The notes under the pieces were generated by a model. The model ran no database searches, was not told where the DNA came from, and saw only the letters and a program-made list of their open reading frames with translations. From positions 1,488,001 through 1,552,000 of the forward strand of contig NW_004457624.1 of the NCBI RefSeq assembly GCF_000203815.1: a DNA stretch of 64,000 nt. Direction: 5' to 3'. Position 1 is the first letter of the stretch; every line of letters starts with the position of its first letter. The stretch is from Cavenderia fasciculata. Taxonomy: Eukaryota > Evosea > Eumycetozoa > Acytosteliales > Cavenderiaceae. The position numbers were made by a program, and so were the translations under genes. Of this stretch, positions 34,862-46,720 are shown piece after piece.

Positions 34862-36715
34862 ATGATGAATAGATTACCTATTCTCACATTTGTCATTTTT
34901 TTGACATTATTTATATCAACAACATGGAGTGTAGAATATAATTTTTCTGACCCACCAACTGCTACCATCGCGGTCACTTGGATCAACATGGCTTTGAAGT
35001 GCGTCCACAATTCAAAACCAACTCCTGCACCAACCATCGTCTCCAGATCATTAGCAATGGTATCAACTGTAATGTATGATACATGGGCTTATTACGATGA
35101 TGTATGTACATCAAAAAAATTAAATGAATTAAATGGTTTGTAGTTAATTAATTAATTGGATTGTTTTTTTTTTTTTAGGTTTGCAAGAGGTGAATATTTT
35201 ATTAGATCAAAGAATCATACATTGGACAAGGTAGGATTAAAAGAGTCTATTTCATTTGCCGCCTATAGAGTATTGGCTGATTTATGGCCAGGTCAAGTAG
35301 AAGAAGTATTAGATGTTAGAATGAAACAATTGGGATATAACCCAAAATACATTGATACTACAAAAAGTGTACATGCAGGTATTGGTAATTTAGGTATGAA
35401 ATGATTAAATTAATTAAATAGATAATATATAATATATAATATATGTATGTAAATAATAATACTAATTATTTTATTTATTTATTAATTTTTTAGCCGCAAC
35501 AAAAATATTACAATCAAGATGGAGAGATGGATCAAATCAAAAAGGGGATCATCCAGGAGCACCAAATAATTACACCGATTATACAAATTATGCACCAAGA
35601 AATGATCCACAACCAGCCACTATGAGATGTCCAGATAATTGGCAACCACTTCTCATTCCAAATGTAAATGCAACTATTGAACCTGCACCACAAAAGTTTA
35701 CAACTCCTCAATGGCCAACTGTCAAAGCATTTTCGTTTACTAGTCCATCTGAGATTAGATCATCCACGCCACCACCACTTGCCAAAGACGAAACGACAAG
35801 AGAACAATTATTGGAAGAGGCCAAAGAGTTGGTTGGGTACACGATGGACATGACAGATGAAATCAAGATGATTGCAGAGTATTGGGCAGACGGACCATCA
35901 AGTGTCACTCCACCAGGACATTGGCACTTTTTTGCAATGGATATTTCCGATAGAGATCATCATACCCTCGAACAAGATGTTAAAATGTATTTTATGTTGG
36001 GTAATGCTGTAATGGATGCTGGTATTGTATGTTGGGATTCCAAGAGATTCTATGATAATGCTAGACCTGCCACAATGATTCCTTATCTCCTCGGTAATGA
36101 TACAGTCACTGGATGGAATGGTGCATGTCTCGAAAAGGTATCATTTAGTCTTGCCAACTGGATTCCCTATCAAGATCCCTATTTTGTAACTCCACCATTC
36201 CCAGATTTTACAAGTGGTCATTCAACATTCTCTGCTGCATCGGCTGAAATTTTAAAAAGATTTACTGGTTCTGATGATTATATAAATGGTTTTAATGCTG
36301 CTAAAGGTAAATATAGAAACAATCAAACTAATATTTTTATTATTATTAACGAATATTATTTTATTTAATCTTTTTAGGATCATCTGCATTTGAAAAAGAT
36401 TGTCCATATGATGTTCCATCTCGTGATATTACAGTACAATGGAAAACATTTTCAGAAGCAGCAGATCAAGCTGGTTTATCTAGAAGATATGGTGGTATCC
36501 ATTACAAGACAGCTGATTTGGCAGGACGAAAGAATGGTAGAGATATTGGTGGATTAGTCTATGACAAGGCACAATTATTATTCCAAGGTTTAGATCCAGA
36601 CATCAGTAGAATGATAACTTCACAAAACTCTGCACCATCTATTGGTAACATCATTCCATTCAAACTTATTGTTATTTTATTATTGTTCATTATCACTACT
36701 ACTATGATCATTTAG
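34862..36715 (+). CDS. Vanadium-dependent haloperoxidase-like (PAP2 superfamily) secreted protein
   Basis: Exons 34862-35139, 35179-35393, 35494-36306 and 36378-36715 give 547 residues. A signal peptide covers residues 1-24 (ILTFVIFLTLFISTTWS). The N-terminal helices resemble vanadium haloperoxidases (VMYDTWAYYDDV, ISFAAYRVLADLWP). All three vanadate/phosphate-binding signatures are present: KRFYDNARP (K-x6-RP), FTSGHSTFS (SGH core) and SRRYGGIHY (SR-x5-H). The protein ends in a hydrophobic stretch (about 525-547) that could be a TM anchor or a GPI-addition signal. Family enzymes oxidise halides with hydrogen peroxide or, as PAP2 phosphatases, hydrolyse phosphoesters; sequence alone does not decide which. 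It sits directly upstream of two peroxidase genes on the same strand. Confidence 0.85.
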
Positions 36716-37383
36716 AGAGTGAAGAATAGCACACAATATTGATACCACCAATAAAATAGATAGTATTATTTAGGACACACCCCAACCAACCCAACCAAAA
36801 TAGATGTATTCTTCTCTTATTTATAATTATTATTAAATTCACTGATTCCTCTATTTACTATTTTAATTATTTGATTCAAAGAGAGTTTGTTGAGTTACAC
36901 TATATTTAGAATTGTATATCTCGTTTTAGTTTATTATTACTTTAGTAGTGGTAGAAATTTAATTGGATTGAATTGGATTGGATTGGATACTAAATAAAGA
37001 TAGTTGGTTGGTTGATTTGATTGATTTTTTTACAATAGTGGAATTGACTGATGATGATGAAAGTGTGGTGTGAAAGATTAAAAAGGTAAAAATCTTGGGA
37101 ACACCTATAATCTGTCATCATGTTGAACCATTAAAAATATCATCATCAGTATTGTTGTATTTATATACGATAAGTGTTGATTGGATAGAGTGTTATATAT
37201 GTAAAGGGGGTAATTAATGTATAGATTTATTATTTTGAAATCCTTTTTTTTCTTATTTTGTATAAAAATTTAAACTCTCAATAGGCAGCGATTTTAATAG
37301 GACATCTCTAATACCCCCAAATAATAGTGTCAACCCCAAGAGTATATATCGTATTCAATTGGTGTCCGTGCGTAGTAAATATA

Positions 37384-37417
37384 CAAACAAACAAACAAAC
37401 AAACAAACAAACAAACT
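37384..37417. repeat. (CAAA)n microsatellite
   Basis: Eight tandem AAAC/CAAA units in intergenic DNA. Confidence 0.85.
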
Positions 37418-37627
37418 AGAAAAGTTTGAGGATAAGTTGACAACGTATATCTAGTGATGATGTCGATGGACAGATATGGGTTAGCATCATTCTCCAACAA
37501 CCAACAACCAACAACAATAACTCTATTCTTTATAACCCAATCGATCATGGACATTCTCCTCCTTCTCTCCTTTTACTCCCCATACTCGTCGTCAATACCA
37601 ACAAGTAAGTGTCTTTGGTTGGACAGA

Positions 37628-37666
37628 GGTTAGGTTAGGTTAGGTTAGGTTATGTTAGGGTTTGGG
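37628..37666. repeat. GGTTA pentamer array, then degenerate TTAGGG-like words
   Basis: Five perfect GGTTA units (37628-37652) are followed by TGTTAGGGTTTGGG. The pattern is telomere-like, but it is short and internal. Confidence 0.8.
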
Positions 37667-37876
37667 TTTAACAATAAATATAATTATATATGGTTACAAG
37701 ATCATAAAGTTCATCTATTTGAAACCAAAGGAAATTCGTTATTTTTTAACACTCTTGTATAAATAGTTCTATTTCCTTGTTTGTTTTCAACTTTCAAAAT
37801 TCAAATCAAATTCACAAATAACAACAACAACAACAATAGATATTATTAATATTAATAATATTATATTATACATAAT

Positions 37877-39052
37877 ATGTTAATTAAAAATATTTGGTTA
37901 AAACAAAATTTAAGTGTTTTCCTAATACTGGTAACACTACTTATATTTAATGGATTGGTAATGGGTGATCATGGAGGCGATCATGGAGGTGATGATCTCG
38001 AAAAAATATTCACAGATAGTTATCGAAAGGGTGCAGGGTGTAATGATAAGAACTGTCCACCATTTGGATCGACAAACTCTGTTGCTGCCATTGCACAAGA
38101 TGGCATTATATCGGAAAATAGCAAGTTTTCCATCATACTAGAGGCCAGCATTACAAACTACCAAAATTTTGGCAAAAAGATTAAAGAGTTTCAAGATATC
38201 TTGAGATCACTTCAAAGGAGATATCCACAAGCTGGACTCTGTTCAGTGGTTGCCTTTGGTAATAATGCATGGAAAGTATTGACCAATAATGATCAAAGTG
38301 CAAATCAATTGAAAAACTTTGTTCAAAGAGGTAAAGGTGAATTCATTGCTCCAAGTATGTATAAACTATCAAACTATAAATTAAATTAAATTGGTTTGAA
38401 TGAATATTAATTAATATTTTTTTTAGGTACTCAAAGAGATATATTATTTCATTTACAATGCATACAAATGGATGTATTATTTAGTTTGGCATTATATACT
38501 AATAGAACATTTACTGGTAGTATAAAGATTGAAGAAGAGGTACATTGCTTTAAATGGGAGGAAAGTAGAGACTTTATCGGATTCATTGATGGTACTGTCA
38601 ATCCTGTTGGTGCAGCCAATCGAACCAATGCCAGTCTTGTTAGCGATGGACAAGATGTTGGTGGATCGTATATCATGTCACAAAGGTTCAGACACGAACT
38701 AGATCGATGGTCAAAGGTACCAGTAATGATCCAAGAACAAATAGTCGGTAGAACCAAGGACAACAGCACCATTCTTCCTCGTGACCAAAGAGATCCCAAT
38801 GCACATGTAGCCAAGACATTTCTTGGTAATAGAGTACTAAGAAAGTCAATGCCCTATGGTGTTGTCAATGGTGGTGATATAGGTCTCTACTTTATCAGCT
38901 ATTCCCATCATCTCTCGTTTATGGAAGACCAATTAAAGAGTATGTTTGGTGAACTTAATGGTCAATTTGATAGACTTTTAAATTACACTAAACCTGTCAC
39001 TGGTAGTTATTGGTATGCTCCATCTCTAGTTCAATTAAATAGATTAAATTAA
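37877..39052 (+). CDS. DyP-type haem peroxidase, secreted (copy 1)
   Basis: Exons 37877-38354 and 38427-39052 give 367 residues. A hydrophobic signal or anchor segment (about 13-30) precedes a short linker with DHGGDHGGDD, possibly metal-binding. The DyP core follows: FSIILEASI, VVAFGNNAWK, and the signature GFIDGT with the catalytic Asp. DPNAHVAKT carries the likely proximal haem His, and VLRKSMPYG the distal Arg. DyP peroxidases reduce hydrogen peroxide while oxidising dyes, phenolics or other donors; D. discoideum has DypA. The next gene is a tandem paralogue with its intron at the same place and phase (after AP, before STQRD). The signal peptide suggests an extracellular, lysosomal or phagosomal role. 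Confidence 0.9.
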
Positions 39053-39328
39053 TCAAATTTGTACAAATTTATAATACAAACTAAACTCTTATCCTTACAA
39101 TTAAATTAAATTAATAATAAACCTTAAGTCATAAAATATATTTATATTTTTTTTAAAAACATAGTAGTCGTGTGTTAAACAACATGCTGTTGTGATTGCA
39201 ACATGTGGTGTGAGTGCAATTGAAGCGATACTTACTTTGTGAAGATGGAATGGGTGGTGAAAAAAAACAATAATAATATTAAAAATAGTCACTTAGTACT
39301 AAGTTGTTATTGTTTGAAATTTGTGAAG

Positions 39329-40416
39329 ATGATTTATAATATTATATATATTACGACTATATTGTTATTATTATTAACATACCCAGAGTTTATCATTGTT
39401 GAGAAAATGTCGGCAGCATCACTTGCGCAGAGTGGAATACTGTTGGAAGGAATGAAATTTGCTATTTTCATTGAAGCTCGTATCTTGGATTACAGTGGAC
39501 TAGGTTCCAAATGCCAACAATTCCTCTCCAATCTAAAGACACTTCAAACAAAAAATGAAAAGGCTAGTCTTGGTGCTGTCGTAGCTTTCGGACATGACTC
39601 TTGGAAATCAATCAATAAAGGTCAAGGTGGTAGTGAACTAATCAACTTTGTACCATTAGGAAATGATCATATCTCTGCTCCAAGTAAGTAGTAGTAGTAT
39701 AGTATCTAACTACCAGAGTCTAGTTGTTTGTACCAACACCACCAATCAATTATTCTTTTCTATTCTATTCAATTTTAGGTACCCAAAGAGATATGTTTAT
39801 ACATATTCAAAGTTTACATTTTGATATTGTATTTACATTGGCCATGCAAGCAAGTAGAATATTTGGACCTAGTATAAAGGTGGAAGAAGAGGTACATGGA
39901 TTTAGATGGGAACAAGAAAGAGATACGACTGGGTTTATCGATGGCACCGAGAATCCAAAGGGAGAAAAGGATCGTGCAGACGCTGCCATCGTACCAGACG
40001 GTCCTGACAAGGGAGGATCGTATATCCTGAGTCAACGATTCGTACACGATCTAAAGAGTTGGGAAAAGTTGGCAGTTCATACACAAGAAAAGGATTTTGG
40101 TCGTACCAAAGAAAAGAGTGTCGAGTTGCCACTGGACAAGAGAAACCCAGGTGCACATGTCACCAAAACCGATCTAGGTGACAAGGTTGTCCGTCAAAGT
40201 CTTCCCTATGGCAAGGCTACTACCGGTGAAGTCGGTCTCTACTTTCTCTCGTATGCCAAACATCTCTCTTTTCATGCTGATCAACTAAAGAGTATGTTTG
40301 GTGGCGTCGACGGTACATTTGACCAGATACTAAACTTTACCAAACCTGTCACTGGTAGTTATTGGTTTGCTCCATCTTTAAATCAATTAAATCAATTAGC
40401 TAAAACAAATCTATAG
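39329..40416 (+). CDS. DyP-type haem peroxidase (copy 2, tandem paralogue)
   Basis: Exons 39329-39683 and 39779-40416 give 330 residues. It is homologous throughout to the gene just upstream and shares the intron position (AP|STQRDM). The core has VVAFGHDSWK, GFIDGTENPKG with the catalytic Asp, NPGAHVTKT with the likely haem-ligand His, VVRQSLPYG with the distal Arg, and KPVTGSYWFAPS. The start is ambiguous. The ATG at 39329 gives a hydrophobic signal-like leader (IYITTILLLLLTYPE). An in-frame ATG at 39407 (MSAASLAQSG) would give a cytosolic protein like D. discoideum DypA. The frame is open up to 39239. I favour the leader form because the neighbour is secreted, but alternative starts could supply both compartments. 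Confidence 0.88.
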
Positions 40417-40645
40417 AAAGAGAGAAAGAGAGAAAGAGAGAGAGGTAGACCTCGGTCTCACTTTTACCTTCCCTCGCATACAAAAATAAATTTTTGGATT
40501 ATAAAAAAAAAAAGAAACGAACGAAAGTTTGGTTGGAGTGAGAAAATAAAGAGAGTAAAACACAAAAAGTACTCTTTATTTATTCATTTACATTTAGAGA
40601 TAATTATATAATATATATATATATATATATAAACTATAAAGAGAT

Positions 40646-41485
40646 ATGTCTGATAGAAAAGTTATTCATCCATTGTCTAGAAAGGCAAAGTATTTAGCTA
40701 AAGAGGGTTTTAGAGAGATGCATAAAAAGAATCAAAAGGAAGATAGAAATAAGAAAAATCATATAATGTGTATGTTATATATATTTATATGTTTAAACAA
40801 CAATAGATAGATAGATAGATAGATGATATTAATACTTCTTGTCGTCTCTTTGCTCGTTGTTGATACTACAGACCACAAAGTCAATTGGTTTAAAGAACAT
40901 ATGATCGCCGACAAGAAGCAATATACAGAGAGAGACATGTCACGTTTGATAGAACAATTCATCAAGAGAAACGATGCAGAGTTGGGTGATATCGATAGAG
41001 AACATAAAAACGTTAATAGATCAAACAAATTGGATATTTTGATTTCATTGCGTGATAGTGAGTTGAAACAATTCCATGGTGAAGGTGTTACTGCTCCCGA
41101 TTTGACAAAGATTAAAAATGTTCAATGGTTAAAGTATGTTTAAATGTCATTTTAAAATATTATTATTATTATTATTCATCTTGGAGAGAGAGAGGAAATG
41201 AATTATTAAAATATTAATTAATTTCGATTAATTATTTATAGACAATGGGATGGAAATGTAGCAGTTATTTCACAACAAGTTACCTTTAAGAAATTCAAAT
41301 CAGTAGAAGAAAAAGATGATGAAATCGTTCCAAAACCAGAAACAGAAACAACAACAACAACAACAACCACCAATGATCAAGATAAAATCCAAGTTGAAAG
41401 AAACCAAACCACAATCTATAAGAACTCAATTGGCTGCACCAGTCACTTTTAATCCATTTGGAAACAAGACTCTTTTAGATAAATA
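40646..41485 (+). CDS. tma16: TMA16-like ribosome-biogenesis protein
   Basis: Exons 40646-40769, 40872-41133 and 41242-41485 give 209 residues, close to the 180-205 of the family. KVIHPLSRKAKYLAKE at the start is the hallmark (family: KVIHPxSRKA). HKVNWFKEHM, a helical core (MSRLIEQFIKR, RDSELKQFHGEG) and the closing QWDGN agree. TMA16 associates with pre-60S ribosomal particles in the nucleus. A Glu/Thr-rich stretch with eight Thr codons precedes the C-terminal TFNPFGNKTLLDK. Splice phases are consistent throughout. Confidence 0.88.
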
Positions 41486-42428
41486 AACGCATCATACCAA
41501 CATATATGTAAATAACCAATGATCACTCATCGATTAAATAGTCTGTCATATTAATCCATACTTGGTTTCCATCAATTTTGTGAGGCCGACATCGAAATAG
41601 GCTGAGGCTTTTTTTTTTCGTTACAAACATTTGTAAAAAAAATCACAATTTTTTTAATTTTTTTTTCTATTTTTCACGAAGGCTGTCAGAAAAAAAAAAG
41701 GTGCGCGTATTATTTTTTTTTTAAGGAACACTACAATAAATTGGTTTTTGTATGTCACATTAGAGATTATTATTATAGAGTTAGTCAGAGATCATCTACA
41801 AAAGAGAGAAGCATCAATTTATAGAGTTTTAGTAATAGAGTCTACACACAGCATTCAATCATCTCGTTTCACATTTTTGTTACAGTAGAGATATAAAAAA
41901 TCGATTATAATAGTTGTTCGATAGACATGACACACAGACATTTATTATGACATATGACCTATGCCACATAGATTATTCATTAAATGATCTTTATTATCAA
42001 TATAATTATTTATCACTGTCACATTGGAACGAACATTCTTTTGAACAAACCTTTGAACATGTGATAATCAAAGAACAAAAATCAATACTTTTTCTATTTA
42101 CTGTTTATCATCAACAACAACATATAACACATACCACATACAGACACAGATGATACATAGATAGGAGAGACATCATATATTTTCCCATCGTTTGTTTTGT
42201 CGTTTTTTTTTTGTTATTTTTTTTTTTCATTCTCACCATCAGTTGTGTTCACTTCAAAACAAAAGACATGATTACAATTGTATCACTATCACAATCAATT
42301 CAATTCAATTCAGTACCTATTACTAAAACTCTATAAGAAATAAGATGGATGATGACTCTATATATAAACAAAGAAAGGAACCAAAGTTATACTTACTCTT
42401 TTTTTCATCATCATTGTAGATAGGTGAA
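41486..42428. other. Intergenic/leader of the eL28 gene
   Basis: AT-rich with long T and A tracts. A short island near 41570-41610 has GAGGCC and CGACATCG words. A TTGTAG acceptor-like site at about 42413-42419 lies just before the eL28 start, so a 5'-UTR intron is possible. There is no ORF of interest. Confidence 0.5.
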
Positions 42429-42836
42429 ATGTCAGATCTCATTTTCCAAATCGTCAAGCACAACCACGCCTTCAGAAAGGTTTCCAACGGTAAGGTTTTA
42501 TCCGCCGAACCAGGTAACTTGAGAAACGTTAACTCTGTCAAGCACTCTGCTTTCGCCCGTTCAAAGAACATCGATATCACCACCGACAAGAACGGTAAGG
42601 TCGTCGTTGCCATCAAGAGCAAGGCTTCAAAGGTTTCACCAGCCAAGGCCTTCACCAAGATCCCAACCAACACCTCCAGCTACAGAGCCACCGCCAAGAC
42701 CATCAAGAACCTCGTCCGTGAATACAAGACCCCAGAACTCCGTTTCTCTGCCCTCGGTCGTTTCCACCGTTTGTTCAAGGCCTCCCGTAATGCTGCTGCC
42801 AACAAGAAGGCTGCCACCATCGCTGCCAAGAACTAA
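42429..42836 (+). CDS. rpl28: Ribosomal protein eL28 (60S)
   Basis: This single coding exon encodes 135 residues, the normal length for the family. Hallmarks are LIFQIVKHNHAFRKV at the N-terminus, FSAEPGNLRN-like KVLSAEPGNLRNVNS, and the Lys/Ala-rich C-terminus ending in IAAKN. The protein is part of the large cytosolic ribosomal subunit. Codon use is strongly GC-ending (AAG, ACC, GCC, CGT), matching Hsp70 and unlike most neighbours, as expected for very high expression. The start ATG is preceded by GATAGGTGAA. Confidence 0.95.
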   Translation: MSDLIFQIVKHNHAFRKVSNGKVLSAEPGNLRNVNSVKHSAFARSKNIDITTDKNGKVVVAIKSKASKVSPAKAFTKIPTNTSSYRATAKTIKNLVREYKTPELRFSALGRFHRLFKASRNAAANKKAATIAAKN

Positions 42837-43618
42837 ATAAATAAAACCTTGTTCATCCATTATAATTAATTAATTAATTGTATAAATGTCTTTACCAAAG
42901 AGAGAGAGACTCTTTTTCTTTTTAAATGATCAATAAATGATTGGCTATAATATTATTATAATCATTTTGATTTAAAGATCTTGGTGGTTGTTGTTCTAAC
43001 CTCAAAGTCTTGTCGTGGGCCACGACAGGATGTGACCTATATTCGGTTTATATTGGGTCAATATCACACAAAGGTTTCAAAATACACAACATGAGATATC
43101 TCGCTAGAATTCGAAACACTCTTGTTGTTTAATAACAAATATTTGCAAGAAGCAAGCAATCAAACCATTCTATTAAGAGAGAGAGAGGGAGTAGATAGAA
43201 CTACTGATCACTCTGATCTCGCCATCCATCATCATCCGTCGCAGCGCAGCTACAAAGTTGTACAACAAACAAACAAACAAACAAACCACCCCTCCTCGAT
43301 AACAAACTAAACCAAACACGACGCATACCCACATCATCATCATCACCCACCAAAGTCACATTCGATTGTTTGTTATTTGGGTGTCGATGTTGGGAGTGGT
43401 ATAAATAATATTATTTAATCTAACAAAGGGAAGGAAGCGTACACTACTTAACCTCATCCTCCTCACACTTTTTTAAATTAGATGACCTACCTAATCAGTT
43501 GAATAATAATAATAATAACATCATCATCATCGTTACAGATACAAGGTAGTAATAATCTTTAAACTATCAATATAGTATAGTATAAACAACAACAACAACA
43601 ACAACAAACAACCAAACA
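42837..43618. other. Intergenic with a perfect inverted repeat
   Basis: This holds a palindrome-like TGTCGTGG-G-CCACGACA at 43011-43027 (8-bp arms), a (CAAA)n run near 43265 and an (AAC)n run near 43590. No coding region is supported. Confidence 0.6.
43011..43027. repeat. Perfect 8-bp inverted repeat
   Basis: Arms TGTCGTGG and CCACGACA are separated by one G. This is GC-rich DNA inside an AT-rich spacer: either a dyad protein-binding site or a short hairpin. Confidence 0.7.
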
Positions 43619-45776
43619 ATGTCATTACTTGTCAATTTTGCTAATCATCAATTGGGATGTACTATCTATTGTGATCATCCATCATTTTCCGATGATTATG
43701 CATTGACCAATATCATATCAGATAATCCAATACTCAAATCAAGAGGTTTCCTTGCTACTCAATTCACCAAACCACCTTTGGATATTTTAATATCCTTACC
43801 GTAGGTAGTCAGTCCGTCACCACATATGTGTTTGATAGATATATATATATTAATCTATTTGTCTATTCTATCTAGGTATGCAATAGAGGTAGAGAGAATC
43901 GGTATTCTTGCAAAGACAGGAACATGTATATCACAATCCATATCAATCTATGTATCGGATCAATCGATGGAGGATTTGGTAAAAAATACCAATCAGTTGA
44001 TGACTGCACAATCCAGATCTAGAACCGTTGCAATGTTGGATGTGGCAACACCCCATAATTTAATGGCTCCTCGTGGCAAGAATAATGATCTCTCCAAAGA
44101 ACGGTATCCAGGTGATCTAATGATGAGTGGTGGAACACTTTATAATACAAATAGTAATACAAATCAATCATCAAATACCAATGCACTATATTCTCAATTG
44201 TTATATAGAAATTTTACTTTAATGTCAACTATGGAGAATTTACATCAATTGGTAAAAGAAGAAATATAAAAAAGAAGAAAGAAGAAGAGGAAACTAACTA
44301 ATATTATATAATATTTATATTTCTTTTTTTTTTATATAGGATCATTTATATTCATATAAATGTAATACACATTTTGATTATAGACAACAAATTGAAAACA
44401 CTAGTTTCTATCCACTACCACCACAACTCAATGAACAGATCAAACAAATCAATCAACTTCAAAGTTTTCATTCAAATATCAATCTATTGAAAAATGTTAA
44501 GACCATTAGAATCAGAATTCTCAATGTATTCCAATCGAGTTGCCCTGCATTGGGAGGTGTCGAGATTTGGGGACTACCATCGAGACATTTAACACCCGAC
44601 ATTGTAAATCAAATCTATCACAAAAACACAATCACTGTACAACAACAAATGCAGATACGACAACAACAACAACAACAACCTCAACAATTTTCTTTTAACA
44701 ACCTACTCAATAGTAGTATATGTATATCATCACCATTACCAAATCATTTTTCTTCAGATCAACAACAACAATATCAACAACAACAACAACAACAACAACA
44801 ACAAGTTCAACAACAATCATTATCATCAACAACTTTTTCAATTCCTATTCCTACTAATAATAATAATAATAATCATGTAAATCCACAACCACAACAACCA
44901 GGCAACACATTTTCAATAGGCACTAACCATTCAAATTCTCATTCTCATTCTCATCATCACCATCACCATCATCATCACCATAATAATCATAATAATCATA
45001 ATGGTCATAATAATCATAATAATCATAATAATGGTCATAATGGACATACAACACCAAATAATACACCAAGACGTACGATTTCATCGAGCATGGAGATGGA
45101 AAGCGACAATGGATCAAGTAATGGAGATTTTGAACAATTTTTAGCTTCACATCCAGAGATTATACTGGATGAGGCAGGAGTTCCAACCATATTTATCGAC
45201 CCAATCACAACAAAGATGATGGAAGATCCTGTCGTTCTCCCATCGGGCAAAATTGTTGACCGAACAACAATGGAGAAACTATTCCAAAACCAGTATCATA
45301 CCGATCCATTTTCAGGCGTACGAATCACTACAGCCGATATCAAACCAGACAATGTTTTGAAACTTCAAATCCAATCATTTATCAACGAAAAGAAGAAACG
45401 AAAGAGAATTCTCAAGAATGCATTGCCAACACTAGTCGCTTCATCTTCATCGATCGATCCCTTTACCACTACCGCCTCTTCAGTTGCATCTTCAACCTGT
45501 TCATCTCTCAACTCTAGTCTTAGTGGTACCAATGGATTTTTAGTCAATAGTAGTGGTGGATTCCAACTACAACAAGGTGGAACAAGTGGCTTTGAAATGA
45601 GTATGAATGATAACTTTTTAACCGATCATCACCACCAATCTAATGAATCGAATAATGGTGGTTTGATCATCAATGGAGAAGGTCATCGTAAAAACAGTAA
45701 TTGTATCTATCCACTTAGTAGATTACTTTCTCAAACAAGTTTAAGCGAACTTCCAGTAAAGAAAATAAAAAAGTAA
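43619..45776 (+). CDS. ubox5: U-box E3 ubiquitin ligase, RNF37/UBOX5-like
   Basis: Exons 43619-43800, 43876-44251 and 44340-45776 give 664 residues. The N-terminal half matches RNF37: NHQLGCTIYCDHPSFSDDYA, NPILKSRGFLATQFTKPPLD, a galactose-binding-like strand region, and CPALGGVEIWGLPS. Low-complexity Gln, Asn and His runs follow (about 395-480), including a ten-His stretch and HN repeats. The U-box (about 520-590) reads DPITTKMMEDPVVLPSGKI, then DRTTMEKLFQ and DPFSGV. The U-box binds E2 enzymes such as Ubc4/5 types, and animal RNF37 is nuclear. The His-rich insert is unusual and could bind metal or simply reflect repeat drift. Confidence 0.88.
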
Positions 45777-45920
45777 TCTAATCTAGTTTAGATTATAAGG
45801 ATAATATTACTTTGGAGTATATATATATATATTTATAAAAAAAAAAGAAAGTAGTAATAGATTATTTATTGGCCCAAATAAATGTGTCTTTGGGATTGAT
45901 TGATTGATATGATGATGATT

Positions 45921-46720
45921 TTAATAACGATGAATAATGGTTGATGGTTCAACGAGTGGATCCAAGTTTTCCAAGTTATCCCACCACTTGTCCAAATGAT
46001 TCAAAGCAATTAATTTAAACCATGGAGTCAATTTGATTTGATTCTCGTCACTTTGTTTGATCATTTCCTTTAATTCCTCTTTTGATACATATTTATGATC
46101 CATAACTTCATTTGGTACTGCATGTACATTTACATTGGTTTTAATGATTAAAATATGATCAACTAGTTGATAGAAATAATAAATAAATAGATTAGAATAC
46201 ATTGTATAATACATATGAGTATAGGTTGGTTTATATATATATTATTATATTCTTTCTTACTTTCATGTTCACCCCATTGTGGATCTTCAACAGATGGAGA
46301 AAGGTAATGAATCTTTGTCATGAATTTGAATTGATCGACCTTGGCCTCTTCAAAGGCAACACCCAATTCGTGATTTAATTTTCTTTGTGCAGCTACACGA
46401 ACACCAAGAGCATTCTCTTCGATAAGTTCGTTTGGCAACCATAATGGATGTGAGCATACAGTGTTGGTCCAGTAGCCTGGGAAGGTGATCTTCTCCATGG
46501 CACGTTGTTGAAGAAGTAGTTTGTTTTCGCTATTGAATAAAAAGATTGAAAAGGCACGATGCAAGAGACCCTTGCTAATGTTCTCCATCAAATGACATTC
46601 CTTCTTGCTACCAGGTCTCAATGGTTTATCGTCATTATCAACAACGATGCATTCCTCTTGCATCAATTGAATTTGGACTTCATCGTGTCCTTTAAATGCT
46701 GTACATTCTTGTTCTGACAT
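45921..46720 (-). CDS. idi: Isopentenyl-diphosphate delta-isomerase (type I)
   Basis: Exons 46720-46261 and 46162-45921 give 233 residues. The Nudix-fold signature residues are present: [11 protein letters not shown] with the active-site Cys, and WGEHEIDHIL with the catalytic Glu, read across the splice. [10 protein letters not shown] and [15 protein letters not shown] also match. The enzyme interconverts isopentenyl and dimethylallyl diphosphate with Mg2+ or Mn2+, feeding sterol, dolichol, prenylation and dictyostelid isoprenoid pathways. There is no C-terminal SKL-type peroxisomal signal (the end is STIIHRY). The 98-nt intron interrupts the active-site region. Confidence 0.93.

Larger units (their letters stand above)
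36716..37876. other. Intergenic with tandem repeats
   Basis: 1.16 kb without a gene. It holds (GATTG)-like runs near 36965, a (CAAA)n tract at 37384-37417 and a GGTTA pentamer array at 37628-37652. The last 100 bp are the AT-rich leader of the first DyP gene. Confidence 0.6.

Noticed and set aside
37628-37666. Reading the GGTTA array as a true telomere or chromosome end
   Set aside because: Only five perfect units, flanked on both sides by ordinary genes.
41914-42153. 79-codon ORF before eL28
   Set aside because: Low-complexity Tyr/His/Gln sequence typical of translated AT-rich DNA, with no support.
43122-43310. 62-codon ORF before the U-box gene
   Set aside because: Runs into a (CAAA)n repeat and looks like translated non-coding DNA.
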